A stretch of 64,000 nucleotides of DNA from contig NZ_CP045144.1 in NCBI RefSeq assembly GCF_009223885.1, forward strand, positions 2,716,001-2,780,000. Reading direction: 5' to 3'. Under the pieces are notes generated by a model that did no database searches, was not told the origin of the DNA, and saw nothing but the letters and a program-made list of their open reading frames with translations. Made by a program: the position numbers and the translations under genes. Of the stretch, positions 55,800-64,000 are shown piece by piece. Position 1 is the stretch's first letter. Each line of letters begins with the position of its first letter. The stretch is from Ancylobacter sp. TS-1. Lineage in GTDB: Bacteria > Pseudomonadota > Alphaproteobacteria > Rhizobiales > Xanthobacteraceae.

Positions 55800-57629
55800 A
55801 TGCACGACGACGGACACGGATTGCTGCTCGGGGCCCTGGTGTTTCTCGCCACTGCCGTTGTCGCGGTTCCCATCGCGCGCCGGCTCGGCCTGTCGCCCAT
55901 TGTCGGCTACATCCTCGCCGGCGTCGCCATCGGCCCTTCGGGCGTCGGCGTGTTCAAGGATCCCGAGCGGATCATCACCGTCGCCGAGATCGGCGTCGTG
56001 CTGCTGCTGTTCATCATCGGCCTGGAGCTGCAGTTCTCCCGCCTGCTGGCCCTGCGGCGGGCCATCTTTGGGCTCGGCACGGCGCAGCTCGCCTTCAGCG
56101 GCGCCGCCATCGCGGTGCTGACCCATTATGCCGGCAGCGGATTCGACTGGCGCGCCTCGCTGGTGGCGGGCCTTGCCCTCGCTCTGTCGGCGACCTCCAT
56201 CGCGCTGCAATTGCTGGAGGAAAAGAGCGGCCTCACCCAGCCCTACGGCCAGCGCGCCTTCGGCGTGCTGCTGTTCCAGGACATGGCGATCGTGCCGCTG
56301 CTGGCCCTGCTGCCGCTGCTCGCGCCGAGCGGGCACGAGGCCAGCAGCTTTTCCGAATCGGTGAGCCATGTCGCGCTGGTGATCGGCGCGCTCGTCCTCA
56401 TCATCGCCATTGGCCGCTACCTGCTCACCCCGTTCTTCCGCATTCTCGCCCATTCCGGCGCGCGCGAGGTGATGACGGCGGCCGCACTGCTGGTGGTGCT
56501 GGGCGCCGGCGCACTGATGGCGGCGGCGGGCATGTCGATGGCGCTCGGCGCCTTCCTGGCCGGCGTGCTGCTGTCCGAATCGAATTTCCGCCACGAGCTG
56601 GAAGCCAATATCGACGCCTTTCGCGGCCTGCTGATCGCGCTGTTCTTCATGGGCGTCGGCATGTCGATGAATCTCGACGTCGTCCTCGCCAACGCGCCAT
56701 TGCTCATCGCCGGCACGCTGCTCGTCACGCTGGTGAAGGCGGTGTCGGTCTGGGCGGTGTTCCGCTTCTCCGACAGTACCCGGGCGGACGCGGTCCGTTC
56801 CGCCTCGGTGCTGACCCCGGCGGGTGAATTCTCCTTCGTGCTGTTTCCGCTGGCGCTCAGCCTCGGCTTCATCGACGACCGCCAGTCGGACATGCTGGCC
56901 GCCTGCGCAGCGATGACCATGCTGCTCGGTCCGCCGATCGCGCTGGTCGGCGAGCGCCTCGCCCGCCGGCTGGACCGCCGGCCGGCCAGCCTGCCGATGG
57001 ACGATTTCGGCGATGCCAAGGGTTCCGTCCTGGTGGTCGGCTTCGGCCGCTTCGGCCAGATCGCCTCGCAATGCATGCTGGCGCAGGGGCTCGACGTCAC
57101 CATCATCGACAATGACGTGGAGATGATCCAGAGCGCCGGCCGCTTCGGATTCCGCATCTATTACGGCGACGGCACCCGGCTCGACGTGCTGCGCGCGGCC
57201 GGGGCCGAGCGGGCGCGGGTGGTCGCGGTCTGCGTCGACCGGCGCGAGACGGCCGACCGCATCGTCGACATCATCCGCGCCAACATGCCCGACGTGCGCC
57301 TGCATGTGCGGGCCTTTGACCGCAACCACGCGGTGGCGCTGCGCACGCGCAATGTCGACTACGAGATCCGCGAGACCTTCGAATCGGCCCTCGCCTTCGG
57401 AGAGGCGACCCTGCGCGCCAACGGTTTCGACGCCGCCACGGCGCAGGCCACCATCGAGGATGTGCGCCAGCGCGACCTGGAGCGCCTGATGCGCCAGATG
57501 GCCGAGGGCGAGGATCGCGGTCCGCTGCCCCTCGAGCCGGAGCCGCTCATCGTGCCCGGGCGCATGGCGCGCCCGCTCAACCCGGAGGCGGAGGACGCGC
57601 TCAAGCACGAGACCGAATTCTCGTCCTGA
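55800..57629 (+). CDS. Kef-type cation:proton antiporter (CPA2 family)
   Basis: The protein resembles KefB/KefC-type potassium efflux or potassium/proton antiporters. It has 12-13 hydrophobic segments in the first 380 residues, including the motifs GYILAGVAIGPSG, ATSIALQLLEE and GEFSFVLFPLALSLGF. A cytoplasmic TrkA-N (KTN) nucleotide-binding domain begins near residue 405 (VLVVGFGRFGQIASQ), and a charged C-terminal tail follows. The total is 609 residues. ATG at 55800 is chosen over 55770. It starts about 250 bp after fdsD and is probably independent of the fds operon. The ion and trigger are not certain. Confidence 0.88.
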   Translation: MHDDGHGLLLGALVFLATAVVAVPIARRLGLSPIVGYILAGVAIGPSGVGVFKDPERIITVAEIGVVLLLFIIGLELQFSRLLALRRAIFGLGTAQLAFSGAAIAVLTHYAGSGFDWRASLVAGLALALSATSIALQLLEEKSGLTQPYGQRAFGVLLFQDMAIVPLLALLPLLAPSGHEASSFSESVSHVALVIGALVLIIAIGRYLLTPFFRILAHSGAREVMTAAALLVVLGAGALMAAAGMSMALGAFLAGVLLSESNFRHELEANIDAFRGLLIALFFMGVGMSMNLDVVLANAPLLIAGTLLVTLVKAVSVWAVFRFSDSTRADAVRSASVLTPAGEFSFVLFPLALSLGFIDDRQSDMLAACAAMTMLLGPPIALVGERLARRLDRRPASLPMDDFGDAKGSVLVVGFGRFGQIASQCMLAQGLDVTIIDNDVEMIQSAGRFGFRIYYGDGTRLDVLRAAGAERARVVAVCVDRRETADRIVDIIRANMPDVRLHVRAFDRNHAVALRTRNVDYEIRETFESALAFGEATLRANGFDAATAQATIEDVRQRDLERLMRQMAEGEDRGPLPLEPEPLIVPGRMARPLNPEAEDALKHETEFSS

Positions 57630-57645
57630 GCGGCGCCCGTCGTCG

Positions 57646-58506
57646 TCAGGCGCCGGCGGCGCGCGGCAGCACGAACCGTTCGATTGCCGCCGCCACGCCG
57701 TCCTCGGCATTGCTCAGCGTCTCGAAATGGGCGCGCGCCTTCACCTCGTCAGCGGCATTGCCCATGGCGATGGAAAGCCCGCCGACCTCGAACATGGGCA
57801 GGTCGTTGGCCATGTCGCCGATCACCGCCACCTCGTCCAGCGCCACGCCATAGAGCCGGGCGAAGGCGCGCACCGCATAGCCCTTGTCGGTGCCGGGCGG
57901 GGTGAGGTCGAGATATTTGGCCTGCGAGCGCCGCGCCGTGGCGCCCTCCCCGACCAGGGCCTGCAGCTCCGGCTCGCTCGCCGCCAGCATGTCGAAGTCG
58001 GTGGAGGAGAACACGATCTTGCCGGCGCGGGTCACGTGGTCGCCGAAGTCGCTCACCACGGTCGGCGGGAAGGCGACGGTGCGGGTCTCCCCGGCGACAT
58101 AGGGATTTTCAGGGTCGGCGATGTACCACTCATTGTCGGCGAACACCCAGACATAGGCGCCGCGCGGGGCCATCATGGCGATGCCCTCGCGCACCGCCCC
58201 GGCGGCGATGAGGTGCTCTTCCAGCACGCTGAAGTCGCCGCGCAGGATCGAGCCGCCGTTGAAGCCGCCGAACAGGTCGAGGTTCAACGCGTCGACGAGC
58301 AGCTTCATGCCGCGCGGCGGGCGGGCCGAGACGGCGGCGAAGGCGACGCCGGCGGCGCGCAGGCGGCGCACCGCCTCCACCGTCGCGGGGGCGACCGCCT
58401 TCTCGCGGTTCACCAGCGTGCCGTCGACATCCGACACCATCAGGCGGATGCGCGAGGAGGGTGCCGTTTTCGTCGGGGATGTGGGTTGGGGAGCGGTCTC
58501 GCTCAT
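57646..58506 (-). CDS. HAD-family phosphatase (Cof-like)
   Basis: The 286-residue protein is a class IIB (Cof-type) HAD phosphatase. It has the nucleophile motif DVDGTL near residue 25, the segment SARPPRGM (motif II), and the acidic metal motif GDMANDLPMF near residue 230. The cap insertion lies between about 90 and 195. Substrates of this class are usually sugar phosphates. It overlaps the zwf stop by four bases (ATGA), so it is cotranscribed with zwf and gnd. Its position is where pgl (6-phosphogluconolactonase) is often found; it is not a Pgl homologue. Confidence 0.88.
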   Translation of the reverse strand: MSETAPQPTSPTKTAPSSRIRLMVSDVDGTLVNREKAVAPATVEAVRRLRAAGVAFAAVSARPPRGMKLLVDALNLDLFGGFNGGSILRGDFSVLEEHLIAAGAVREGIAMMAPRGAYVWVFADNEWYIADPENPYVAGETRTVAFPPTVVSDFGDHVTRAGKIVFSSTDFDMLAASEPELQALVGEGATARRSQAKYLDLTPPGTDKGYAVRAFARLYGVALDEVAVIGDMANDLPMFEVGGLSIAMGNAADEVKARAHFETLSNAEDGVAAAIERFVLPRAAGA

Positions 58507-60047
58507 CGCGGGCGGTCCCTTTCAAGCGGAAGCCACTGGAAGCCGTCCTGCGCCAGCATCACGTCGGCCATGGCCGGTCCGCTGGAGCCGGCCGAGTAGA
58601 ACTGCACCTCGTCCTCGCCGCCGGAGACCGCCTCGATGATCGGCTCCACCGCCTCCCATCCGGCCTCGATCGTGTCGGCCCGCTGGAACAGGGTGGGGTC
58701 GCCGCACAGGCAGTCATAGATCAGCGTCTCGTAGCCGGTGCTCGGGGCCGCCTTGAAGTAGTCGGCATATTTGAAGTCCATCTCGACATCCGACAGCCGC
58801 ACCTTGCGGCCCGGCACCTTGGCGGCGAAACGCAGCGAGACGCCTTCGTCCGGCTGCACGTGGATCACCATCAGGTTCGGCTTCAGCGCGGTCGGCAGGT
58901 GGCGGAACAGCACCCCCGGCGCCCGCTTGAACTGGATGGCGATCTCGGTGCGGCGCACGGCCAGCGCCTTGCCGGTGCGGACATAGAAGGGCACGCCGTT
59001 CCAGCGCCAGGAATCGACGAAGCACTTCAGCGCCACATAGGTCTCGGTCCGGCTGTCGGGGGCGACGTCCTTTTCGTCGCGGTAGTTCTTCACCGCCTCG
59101 CCATTGACGAAGCCGGCGCGGTACTGCCCGCGCACCGCCGCGCCGATGGCGTCGGAAGGCTTCATGTGGCGGATGGCCTCGATCACCTTGGTCTTCTCGG
59201 TACGCACCGCGTCGGCATCGAAGGAGTTCGGCGGCTCCATCGCCGTCATGGCGAGGAGCTGGAACATGTGGTTCGGCACCATGTCGCGCAGCGCCCCGGT
59301 GGCGTCGTAGAAACGCCCGCGCTGCTCCACCCCCACCGTTTCGGCGGCGGTGATCTGCACATGGTCGATATATTCCTTGCTCCAGATCGGCTCGAAGATG
59401 CCGTTGCCGAAGCGCAGCGCCATCATGTTCTGCACCGTTTCCTTGCCGAGGAAATGGTCGATCCGGTAGATCTGGCGCTCGTCGGCCACCGCCAGCAGGC
59501 GGCGGTTGAGCGCCTTGGCGGAGGGCATGTCCGCACCGAAGGGCTTCTCCACCACCACATGGCGGAAGGCCGGCGCCTCCTCCTTCAGCAGGCCGGCGGC
59601 GCCGAGCTGCTCGGAGATGGTGGCGAAGAAGCGCGGCGCCACGGCGAGGTAGAACACCGCGTTGGCGGTCTGCGCCTTGCGCTGGTCCAGCCGCTCGCGG
59701 ATGCGCCCATAGGTGGCAGGGTCCTCGAAATCGCCGGAGACGTAGCCGATGCGCTCCATCAGCCAGCGCCAGGTGTCGCCCGAGGTGTCGAGCGAGCCGG
59801 GGAGCTTGGCCACCTCGTCGGTCAGATAGGCGCGGTAGTCCTCCTCGCTCTGCTCGATATGATCGACGCCGATGATGGAGAAGGCGTCGTCCAGCACGCC
59901 CTCATGGGCGAGGTTGTAGAGCGAGGGCAGCAGCAGGCGCTTGGTCAGGTCTCCCGACGCGCCGAAGATGAAGAAGGTGGAGGCCGGTGCCGGCGCCGTG
60001 TCGGGCGCCAGAACCTTCTGGCCGAGGACGACAGTCTCGCTTCCCAT
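58503..60047 (-). CDS. zwf: glucose-6-phosphate 1-dehydrogenase
   Basis: Zwf oxidises glucose-6-phosphate to 6-phosphogluconolactone, giving NAD(P)H. The 514-residue protein starts with the dinucleotide fold FIFGASGDLTKRLLLPSLYNL. It has the substrate-binding and catalytic segment RIDHFLGKETVQNMMALRFGN with the active-site histidine, and VVVEKPFG upstream of it. It lies 18 nt after gnd and overlaps the HAD phosphatase gene. It could feed the pentose phosphate or Entner-Doudoroff pathway; edd and eda are not in the window. Confidence 0.97.
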   Translation of the reverse strand: MGSETVVLGQKVLAPDTAPAPASTFFIFGASGDLTKRLLLPSLYNLAHEGVLDDAFSIIGVDHIEQSEEDYRAYLTDEVAKLPGSLDTSGDTWRWLMERIGYVSGDFEDPATYGRIRERLDQRKAQTANAVFYLAVAPRFFATISEQLGAAGLLKEEAPAFRHVVVEKPFGADMPSAKALNRRLLAVADERQIYRIDHFLGKETVQNMMALRFGNGIFEPIWSKEYIDHVQITAAETVGVEQRGRFYDATGALRDMVPNHMFQLLAMTAMEPPNSFDADAVRTEKTKVIEAIRHMKPSDAIGAAVRGQYRAGFVNGEAVKNYRDEKDVAPDSRTETYVALKCFVDSWRWNGVPFYVRTGKALAVRRTEIAIQFKRAPGVLFRHLPTALKPNLMVIHVQPDEGVSLRFAAKVPGRKVRLSDVEMDFKYADYFKAAPSTGYETLIYDCLCGDPTLFQRADTIEAGWEAVEPIIEAVSGGEDEVQFYSAGSSGPAMADVMLAQDGFQWLPLERDRPR

Positions 60048-60065
60048 GGAACGCTTGCCCGCCCG

Positions 60066-61046
60066 TCACTTATTCTTGAATTCGGTATGGCCGCCGAACT
60101 GGAAGCGCATGGCCGACAGCAGCTTCTCGCCGAAGGTGTGGTCCTGGCGCGAGCGGAAGCGGGTGTAGAGCGCGGCCGAGAGCACCTCGGCCGAGACCGC
60201 CTCCTCGATCGCCGCCATCACCGTCCAGCGGCCCTCGCCCGAATCGGCGACTTCGCCGGGGAAGTCGCTGAGGCTCTCATCCTTGGTGAGCGCGATGGCG
60301 GAGAGGTCGAGCAGCCAGGAGGAGACCACGCTGCCGCGCCGCCAGACCTCGGCGACGTCCGCCATGTCGAGCGTGAAGCGCTCATTCTCGGGCAGGGCCT
60401 CGGAGTTCTTCTTCTTCAGGATCTCGAAGCCCTCGGCATAGGCCTGCATCAGGCCGTACTCGATGCCGTTATGGACCATCTTGACGAAATGGCCGGAGCC
60501 GGCCGGCCCGCAATGCATGTAGCCCTGCTCGACGCGCGTGTCGCGGCCCTCGCGGCCGGGGGTGCGGGGAATCTCGCCGATCCCGGGCGCCAGCGCGGCG
60601 AGGATCGGGTCGATGTGGTCCACCGCTCCCTTGGTGCCGCCGACCATCATGCAGTAGCCGCGCTCCAGCCCCCAGACGCCGCCGGAGGTGCCGACGTCGA
60701 CATAGTGGATGCCGGTCGGCTCCAGCTCGGCGGCGCGGCGGATGTCGTCCTTGTAGAAGGTGTTGCCGCCATCGATGATGATGTCGCCCGGCGACATCAT
60801 CCCGGCGAGCGTGGCGATGGTCGTCTCGGTCGGGCCGCCGGCGGGCAGCATCACCCAGACCGCGCGCGGCGCGTCGAGCTTGCCGATCAGGTCGGCGAGA
60901 TCGCTGGCGGGCAGATTGCCCTCGGCGCCGAGTTCCTTCACCGCGGCCTCGTTGCGGTCCCACACCACGCACTCATGGCCGGCCTTGGTGAGCCGGCGCG
61001 CGATGTTTCCCCCCATGCGGCCAAGGCCGATGATTCCGAGCTGCAT
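60066..61046 (-). CDS. gnd: 6-phosphogluconate dehydrogenase (decarboxylating), short form
   Basis: Gnd decarboxylates 6-phosphogluconate to ribulose-5-phosphate. The 326-residue protein is the short (GntZ/GndA-like) type, often NAD-preferring, as seen in some methylotrophic and acetic-acid bacteria. The N-terminal fold is [19 protein letters not shown]; the substrate loops are [19 protein letters not shown] and [14 protein letters not shown], and the family segment is [26 protein letters not shown] at 61046 starts exactly at the nucleotide fold. It begins the gnd-zwf-HAD operon. Cofactor preference cannot be read with certainty. Confidence 0.95.
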   Translation of the reverse strand: MQLGIIGLGRMGGNIARRLTKAGHECVVWDRNEAAVKELGAEGNLPASDLADLIGKLDAPRAVWVMLPAGGPTETTIATLAGMMSPGDIIIDGGNTFYKDDIRRAAELEPTGIHYVDVGTSGGVWGLERGYCMMVGGTKGAVDHIDPILAALAPGIGEIPRTPGREGRDTRVEQGYMHCGPAGSGHFVKMVHNGIEYGLMQAYAEGFEILKKKNSEALPENERFTLDMADVAEVWRRGSVVSSWLLDLSAIALTKDESLSDFPGEVADSGEGRWTVMAAIEEAVSAEVLSAALYTRFRSRQDHTFGEKLLSAMRFQFGGHTEFKNK

Positions 61047-61346
61047 CAGTTCTCTCCCGAACCCGCGCCGGCGGTGCGGGGACGGGTGCGTCCCTGCCGG
61101 CGTCCGTTGCATTCAACGCGAATGTCTACGCCAAGCCTATGCCGGGCATGCGACAATTGGAACGGGTCGTCGAGGGCGGATGCGCGGGCCGTGCAGCGAC
61201 GGGTTCGCGTCACGACTCCGGCCGTGCATTCGCGCCATCGGCCCGTCTCTGGCAAATCCGCTTGTGTCGGTACGAAATCCCTTCTTAATTCGAAACGCAG
61301 CGCAGGCGGGCGGCCGTCGGTCAACGTCTCCGGGAGTCTGGTGCGT
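61047..61346. other. 300-bp divergent gap between gnd and the HD-GYP gene
   Basis: No gene, RNA or repeat is recognised. The region should hold promoters for the gnd-zwf-HAD operon and the HD-GYP gene. A less GC-rich stretch (CTTCTTAATTCGAAACG around 61283-61300) is the most likely promoter area for the rightward gene. Confidence 0.35.
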
Positions 61347-64000
61347 ATGGTCAAGAGGCGTCTCGACACCCATCTGGCACTGGTGTTCGGCATCACCGTC
61401 ACCATTGCGCTCGTCGGAATCATCCTCTTCGTCAACAATCGCGCCGCGCTGATCCTCCAGAACGCCACGGGGATCCTGTTCTCCCGCATGGCGGGCGAAA
61501 GCCGCTCGCATATCGACAAGAGCTTCAACACGCTCGACATGCTGACGCGGGTCTTCGCCGCCGAGCCGGAACTCGCCACGCCCGAGATCGTCGACGGGAA
61601 GGCCCTGCTGCGCCGGCTGAGCATCGTGATGGACACGATGCCCTACACCTCGGCCATCTATGTCGGCTACGACAATGGTGACTTCCTCCTGTTGCGCCAC
61701 CTCACCTCGGCGGAGGCGCGGCGCACGCTGGAGGCGGGCGAGGACGCCGCCTATTTCGCGCAGATGATCCGCCAGGGGCCGAACGGCCCGGAAGTCTCGC
61801 TGAACTTCCTCGATGGCGCGCTGCGCCTTGTCGGCACGCTGGACCGGCCGGACTTCACCTACGATCCGCGCCAGCGTGGATGGTACAACGACGCCATGAA
61901 CGATCCGGGCACGGTGCTCACCGCGCCCTACCGCTTCTTCGTGACCTCCGAGATCGGCGTGACCATCGCGCACCGGCTGGACAGCGGGCGCGGCGTCATC
62001 GGCATCGACCTCAGCCTCGCCGACCTGTCGAACGAGTTGTGGCGGATGCGCAGCACGCCGTCCACCGAGATCCTGATCGCCAGCAGCGACGGCACCGTCA
62101 TCGCCGCCAGCGACCCGCTGGCGGCGCTGCCCGGTTCCGCCCGCAACCGGCCCGATCATGGCGAGGCCGCCCGGCGGACCGTGCCCGCGATCGTGCCGAT
62201 GCTGCTGCGGGCGATCCGCGCCACGCCGGCGGCCAGCGAATCGGATGTCGTCACCGAAAGCGGTCGCAGCTGGCTGATGCATGTCGAGCCGCTGAAGTCC
62301 GGGCCATGGTCCTTCGCCATGGCGGTCGCCATGCCGCATGACGAGATCATGGCGGGCGTGCGCAGCCTGGTGGCGACGCTGGGCTGGATCAGCCTGGCGC
62401 TGATCGTGTTCGTCGTCGCCGCCATCCGCCTCGCTGCGCGGGCGGTGAGCCGGCCGCTGATGTCGATCGCCCGCGAGGCGGCGACCATCCAGTCCTTCAA
62501 CTTCCGGCAGGAACCGGAAGGCATCCACTCCTCGGTGGAGGAGATCGACACGCTCTCTCGCGCCATCCGAAATGCGCGCCTCACCATCCAGCGCTTCATC
62601 GAGATCGGCGAGACCCTCGCGGCCGAGCGCGATCCCGACCGGCTGGTCGACCGGCTGCTGAGCGAGACCATCAACATCACCGGCGCGGAGGCGGGCCTCA
62701 TCCTGCTGCGGGAGGCGGCCAGCGACAGCTTCACGGTGGTCCTGCGCCGGGCGGGCGCGGGGGAAGCCTCGCCGCCGATGCGGATCGACGCCCGTGGCGG
62801 CGGCATCGCCGAGCGCATCAATCATGCGCTGGCACGCAAGGTGATCACCCATTTCGACATTGTCGATCTTAGCGGGGACGAGGTGGGGAAAAAACTTCTC
62901 GGCGATCTGACGCTGGCGCCCGACCAGGTGCTGCGCCACGCCGTCATCCCGCTGCTCGACCGTGGCGAGACGGTGATCGGGGCGCTGGTGCTGATCAGCC
63001 GCGCCCGGCACGAGGACACGATCTCCGAAGACCATCTCGACCTGGCCCGCGCGCTGTCCGGCAATGCGGCGGTGGCGATCGAGACCACGCTGGCGCTGCA
63101 GGCCCGCAAGGCGCTGCTGGATGCGGTCATCCGCATGATCGCGCAGGCGATCGACGCCAAGTCGCCCTACACCAATGGCCATTGCCAGCGCGTGCCGGTG
63201 CTCACCCAGGCGCTCGCCCGCGCCGCCTGCGCGGCCCGCGAGGGGCCGTTCGCCTCCTTCGACCTCTCGCCGGAGGAGTGGGAGGCGGTCGACGTGGCGA
63301 GCTGGCTGCACGATTGCGGCAAGCTGACCACGGCCGAATACGTCATCGACAAGTCGACCAAGCTGGAGACCATCACCGACCGCATCCACGAGGTGCGCAT
63401 GCGCTTCGAGGTGATGAAGGCCAATGCGGAGACGGCCTACTGGAAGGGCATCGCGGAGGGGGGCGACGAGGCCGCGCTGCGCGCCGCCCGCGATGCCGCG
63501 TGGGAACGGATCGACGACGACTTCGCCTTCGTGGCCGAATGCAATCTCGGCGGCGAGGCGATGGAGCCGGGCCGGCTCGCCCGCCTCGCGCGCATCGCCC
63601 GCCAGACCTGGACCCGTACGCTGGACGACCGGCTGGGCATCTCGGCGGCCGAGCGCCAGCGCCGCGCCGTCGAACCCGCAACGCCGCTGCCGGCGCAGGA
63701 GCCGGTGCTCGCGGACGCGCCGCATCACATCATCCCGCATTTCCGCAACGACCTCGACACGATGGAAGCGGGTGCGGGCTTCACGCTGGAGCGGCCGGCG
63801 AACCGGCTCAATCTCGGCGAGATCTACAACCTCTCCATCGGGCGCGGCACGCTGACCGCCGAGGAGCGCTACGAGATCAACCGCCACATCACCCGCACCA
63901 TCCTCATGCTGGAGGCGCTGCCGCTGCCGGGCGCGCTCACCCACGTGCCCGAATATGCCGGCGGCCACCATGAGCACATGGACGGCACCGGCTATCCCCG
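61347..64000 (+). CDS. Cache-HAMP-GAF-HD-GYP signalling phosphodiesterase, 3' end missing
   Basis: Frame is open from ATG 61347 to the last base (884 codons; a GTG at 61341 is also in frame). Order: a membrane helix at about 10-29, a periplasmic Cache domain (FDPRQRGW-like YDPRQRGWYNDAM near 180), a second helix at about 345-362, a HAMP-like segment, a GAF domain at about 415-585, then an HD-GYP domain. The HD-GYP part shows YTNGHCQRV (H612), HDCGK (H655, D656) and the final HHEHMDGTGYP (H874-P884). HD-GYP proteins hydrolyse cyclic di-GMP. The stretch between HDCGK and HHE is about 150 residues longer than usual, an insertion. The stop lies beyond the window. Confidence 0.9.
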   Translation, partial: MVKRRLDTHLALVFGITVTIALVGIILFVNNRAALILQNATGILFSRMAGESRSHIDKSFNTLDMLTRVFAAEPELATPEIVDGKALLRRLSIVMDTMPYTSAIYVGYDNGDFLLLRHLTSAEARRTLEAGEDAAYFAQMIRQGPNGPEVSLNFLDGALRLVGTLDRPDFTYDPRQRGWYNDAMNDPGTVLTAPYRFFVTSEIGVTIAHRLDSGRGVIGIDLSLADLSNELWRMRSTPSTEILIASSDGTVIAASDPLAALPGSARNRPDHGEAARRTVPAIVPMLLRAIRATPAASESDVVTESGRSWLMHVEPLKSGPWSFAMAVAMPHDEIMAGVRSLVATLGWISLALIVFVVAAIRLAARAVSRPLMSIAREAATIQSFNFRQEPEGIHSSVEEIDTLSRAIRNARLTIQRFIEIGETLAAERDPDRLVDRLLSETINITGAEAGLILLREAASDSFTVVLRRAGAGEASPPMRIDARGGGIAERINHALARKVITHFDIVDLSGDEVGKKLLGDLTLAPDQVLRHAVIPLLDRGETVIGALVLISRARHEDTISEDHLDLARALSGNAAVAIETTLALQARKALLDAVIRMIAQAIDAKSPYTNGHCQRVPVLTQALARAACAAREGPFASFDLSPEEWEAVDVASWLHDCGKLTTAEYVIDKSTKLETITDRIHEVRMRFEVMKANAETAYWKGIAEGGDEAALRAARDAAWERIDDDFAFVAECNLGGEAMEPGRLARLARIARQTWTRTLDDRLGISAAERQRRAVEPATPLPAQEPVLADAPHHIIPHFRNDLDTMEAGAGFTLERPANRLNLGEIYNLSIGRGTLTAEERYEINRHITRTILMLEALPLPGALTHVPEYAGGHHEHMDGTGYP

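Overview
The window is a core stretch of an alphaproteobacterial chromosome. Base composition is uniformly high in G+C, and most genes use ATG/GTG starts with 4-nt stop/start overlaps. The gene order (parB-parA-rsmG-mnmG-mnmE, rho-hemJ-hemE, ppdK regulatory protein-maf-aroE-coaE-dnaQ-secB, hslUV-hisBHAFE-coaA, grpE-hrcA-rph-rdgB-hemW) is the conserved origin-proximal arrangement of Hyphomicrobiales and Caulobacterales. A complete fdsGBACD formate dehydrogenase operon and a sulfotransferase-type gene suggest a versatile or methylotrophic-type relative of Xanthobacteraceae (Ancylobacter/Starkeya/Xanthobacter-like). That family assignment is inference.

Layout. 0-3.1 kb: end of an L,D-transpeptidase gene, a YggS PLP-homeostasis protein, and a membrane diguanylate cyclase. 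3.2-7.4 kb: leuS-lptE-holA operon. 7.4-13.4 kb (minus strand): parB, parA, rsmG, mnmG and mnmE, with parS-like sites. 13.5-15.5 kb: DUF255 thioredoxin-like protein. 15.8-19.2 kb (minus strand): small membrane protein, rho, hemJ and hemE. 19.2-19.5 kb: the probable chromosomal replication origin, with DnaA-box-like sequences, GANTC sites and a CtrA-like box. 19.5-27.1 kb (plus strand): PPDK regulatory protein, maf, aroE, coaE, dnaQ, (secB on minus), Tim44-like, mltA, smr and xre, followed by another parS. 27.1-29.1 kb: hslV-hslU. 29.2-30.0 kb: a sulfotransferase-like gene that breaks the usual hslV/his synteny. 30.1-34.9 kb: hisB-DUF2628-hisH-hisA-hisF-hisE and coaA. 35-47.3 kb: alkB, a periplasmic hypothetical, grpE, hrcA, rph-rdgB-hemW, a PBP-activator lipoprotein, rsmI-yraN, gshB, DUF1150-hsp20, and an OlsB-like N-acyltransferase with a CRP-type palindrome upstream. 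47.7-49.2 kb: comM. 49.5-55.5 kb: fdsGBACD. 55.8-57.6 kb: Kef-type antiporter. 57.6-61.0 kb (minus strand): gnd-zwf-HAD phosphatase. 61.3 kb to the end: a Cache-HAMP-GAF-HD-GYP protein that runs off the window.

How it fits together. Genes left of about 19.3 kb that belong to the origin cluster read leftward and those to the right read rightward, as expected for leading-strand genes on two replichores diverging from an origin beside hemE. ParA/ParB and four parS-like sites lie within 10 kb of that point, so the replication start and the segregation centromere are in one block. The rest is housekeeping: tRNA modification, heme, histidine, coenzyme A, proteostasis and envelope assembly. Accessory metabolism is confined to the formate dehydrogenase operon and the pentose-phosphate operon, and c-di-GMP-type signalling proteins lie near both window ends. 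Intergenic gaps also carry a family of GC-rich double-hairpin repeats. I saw no tRNA, rRNA, CRISPR array, insertion sequence or prophage gene.
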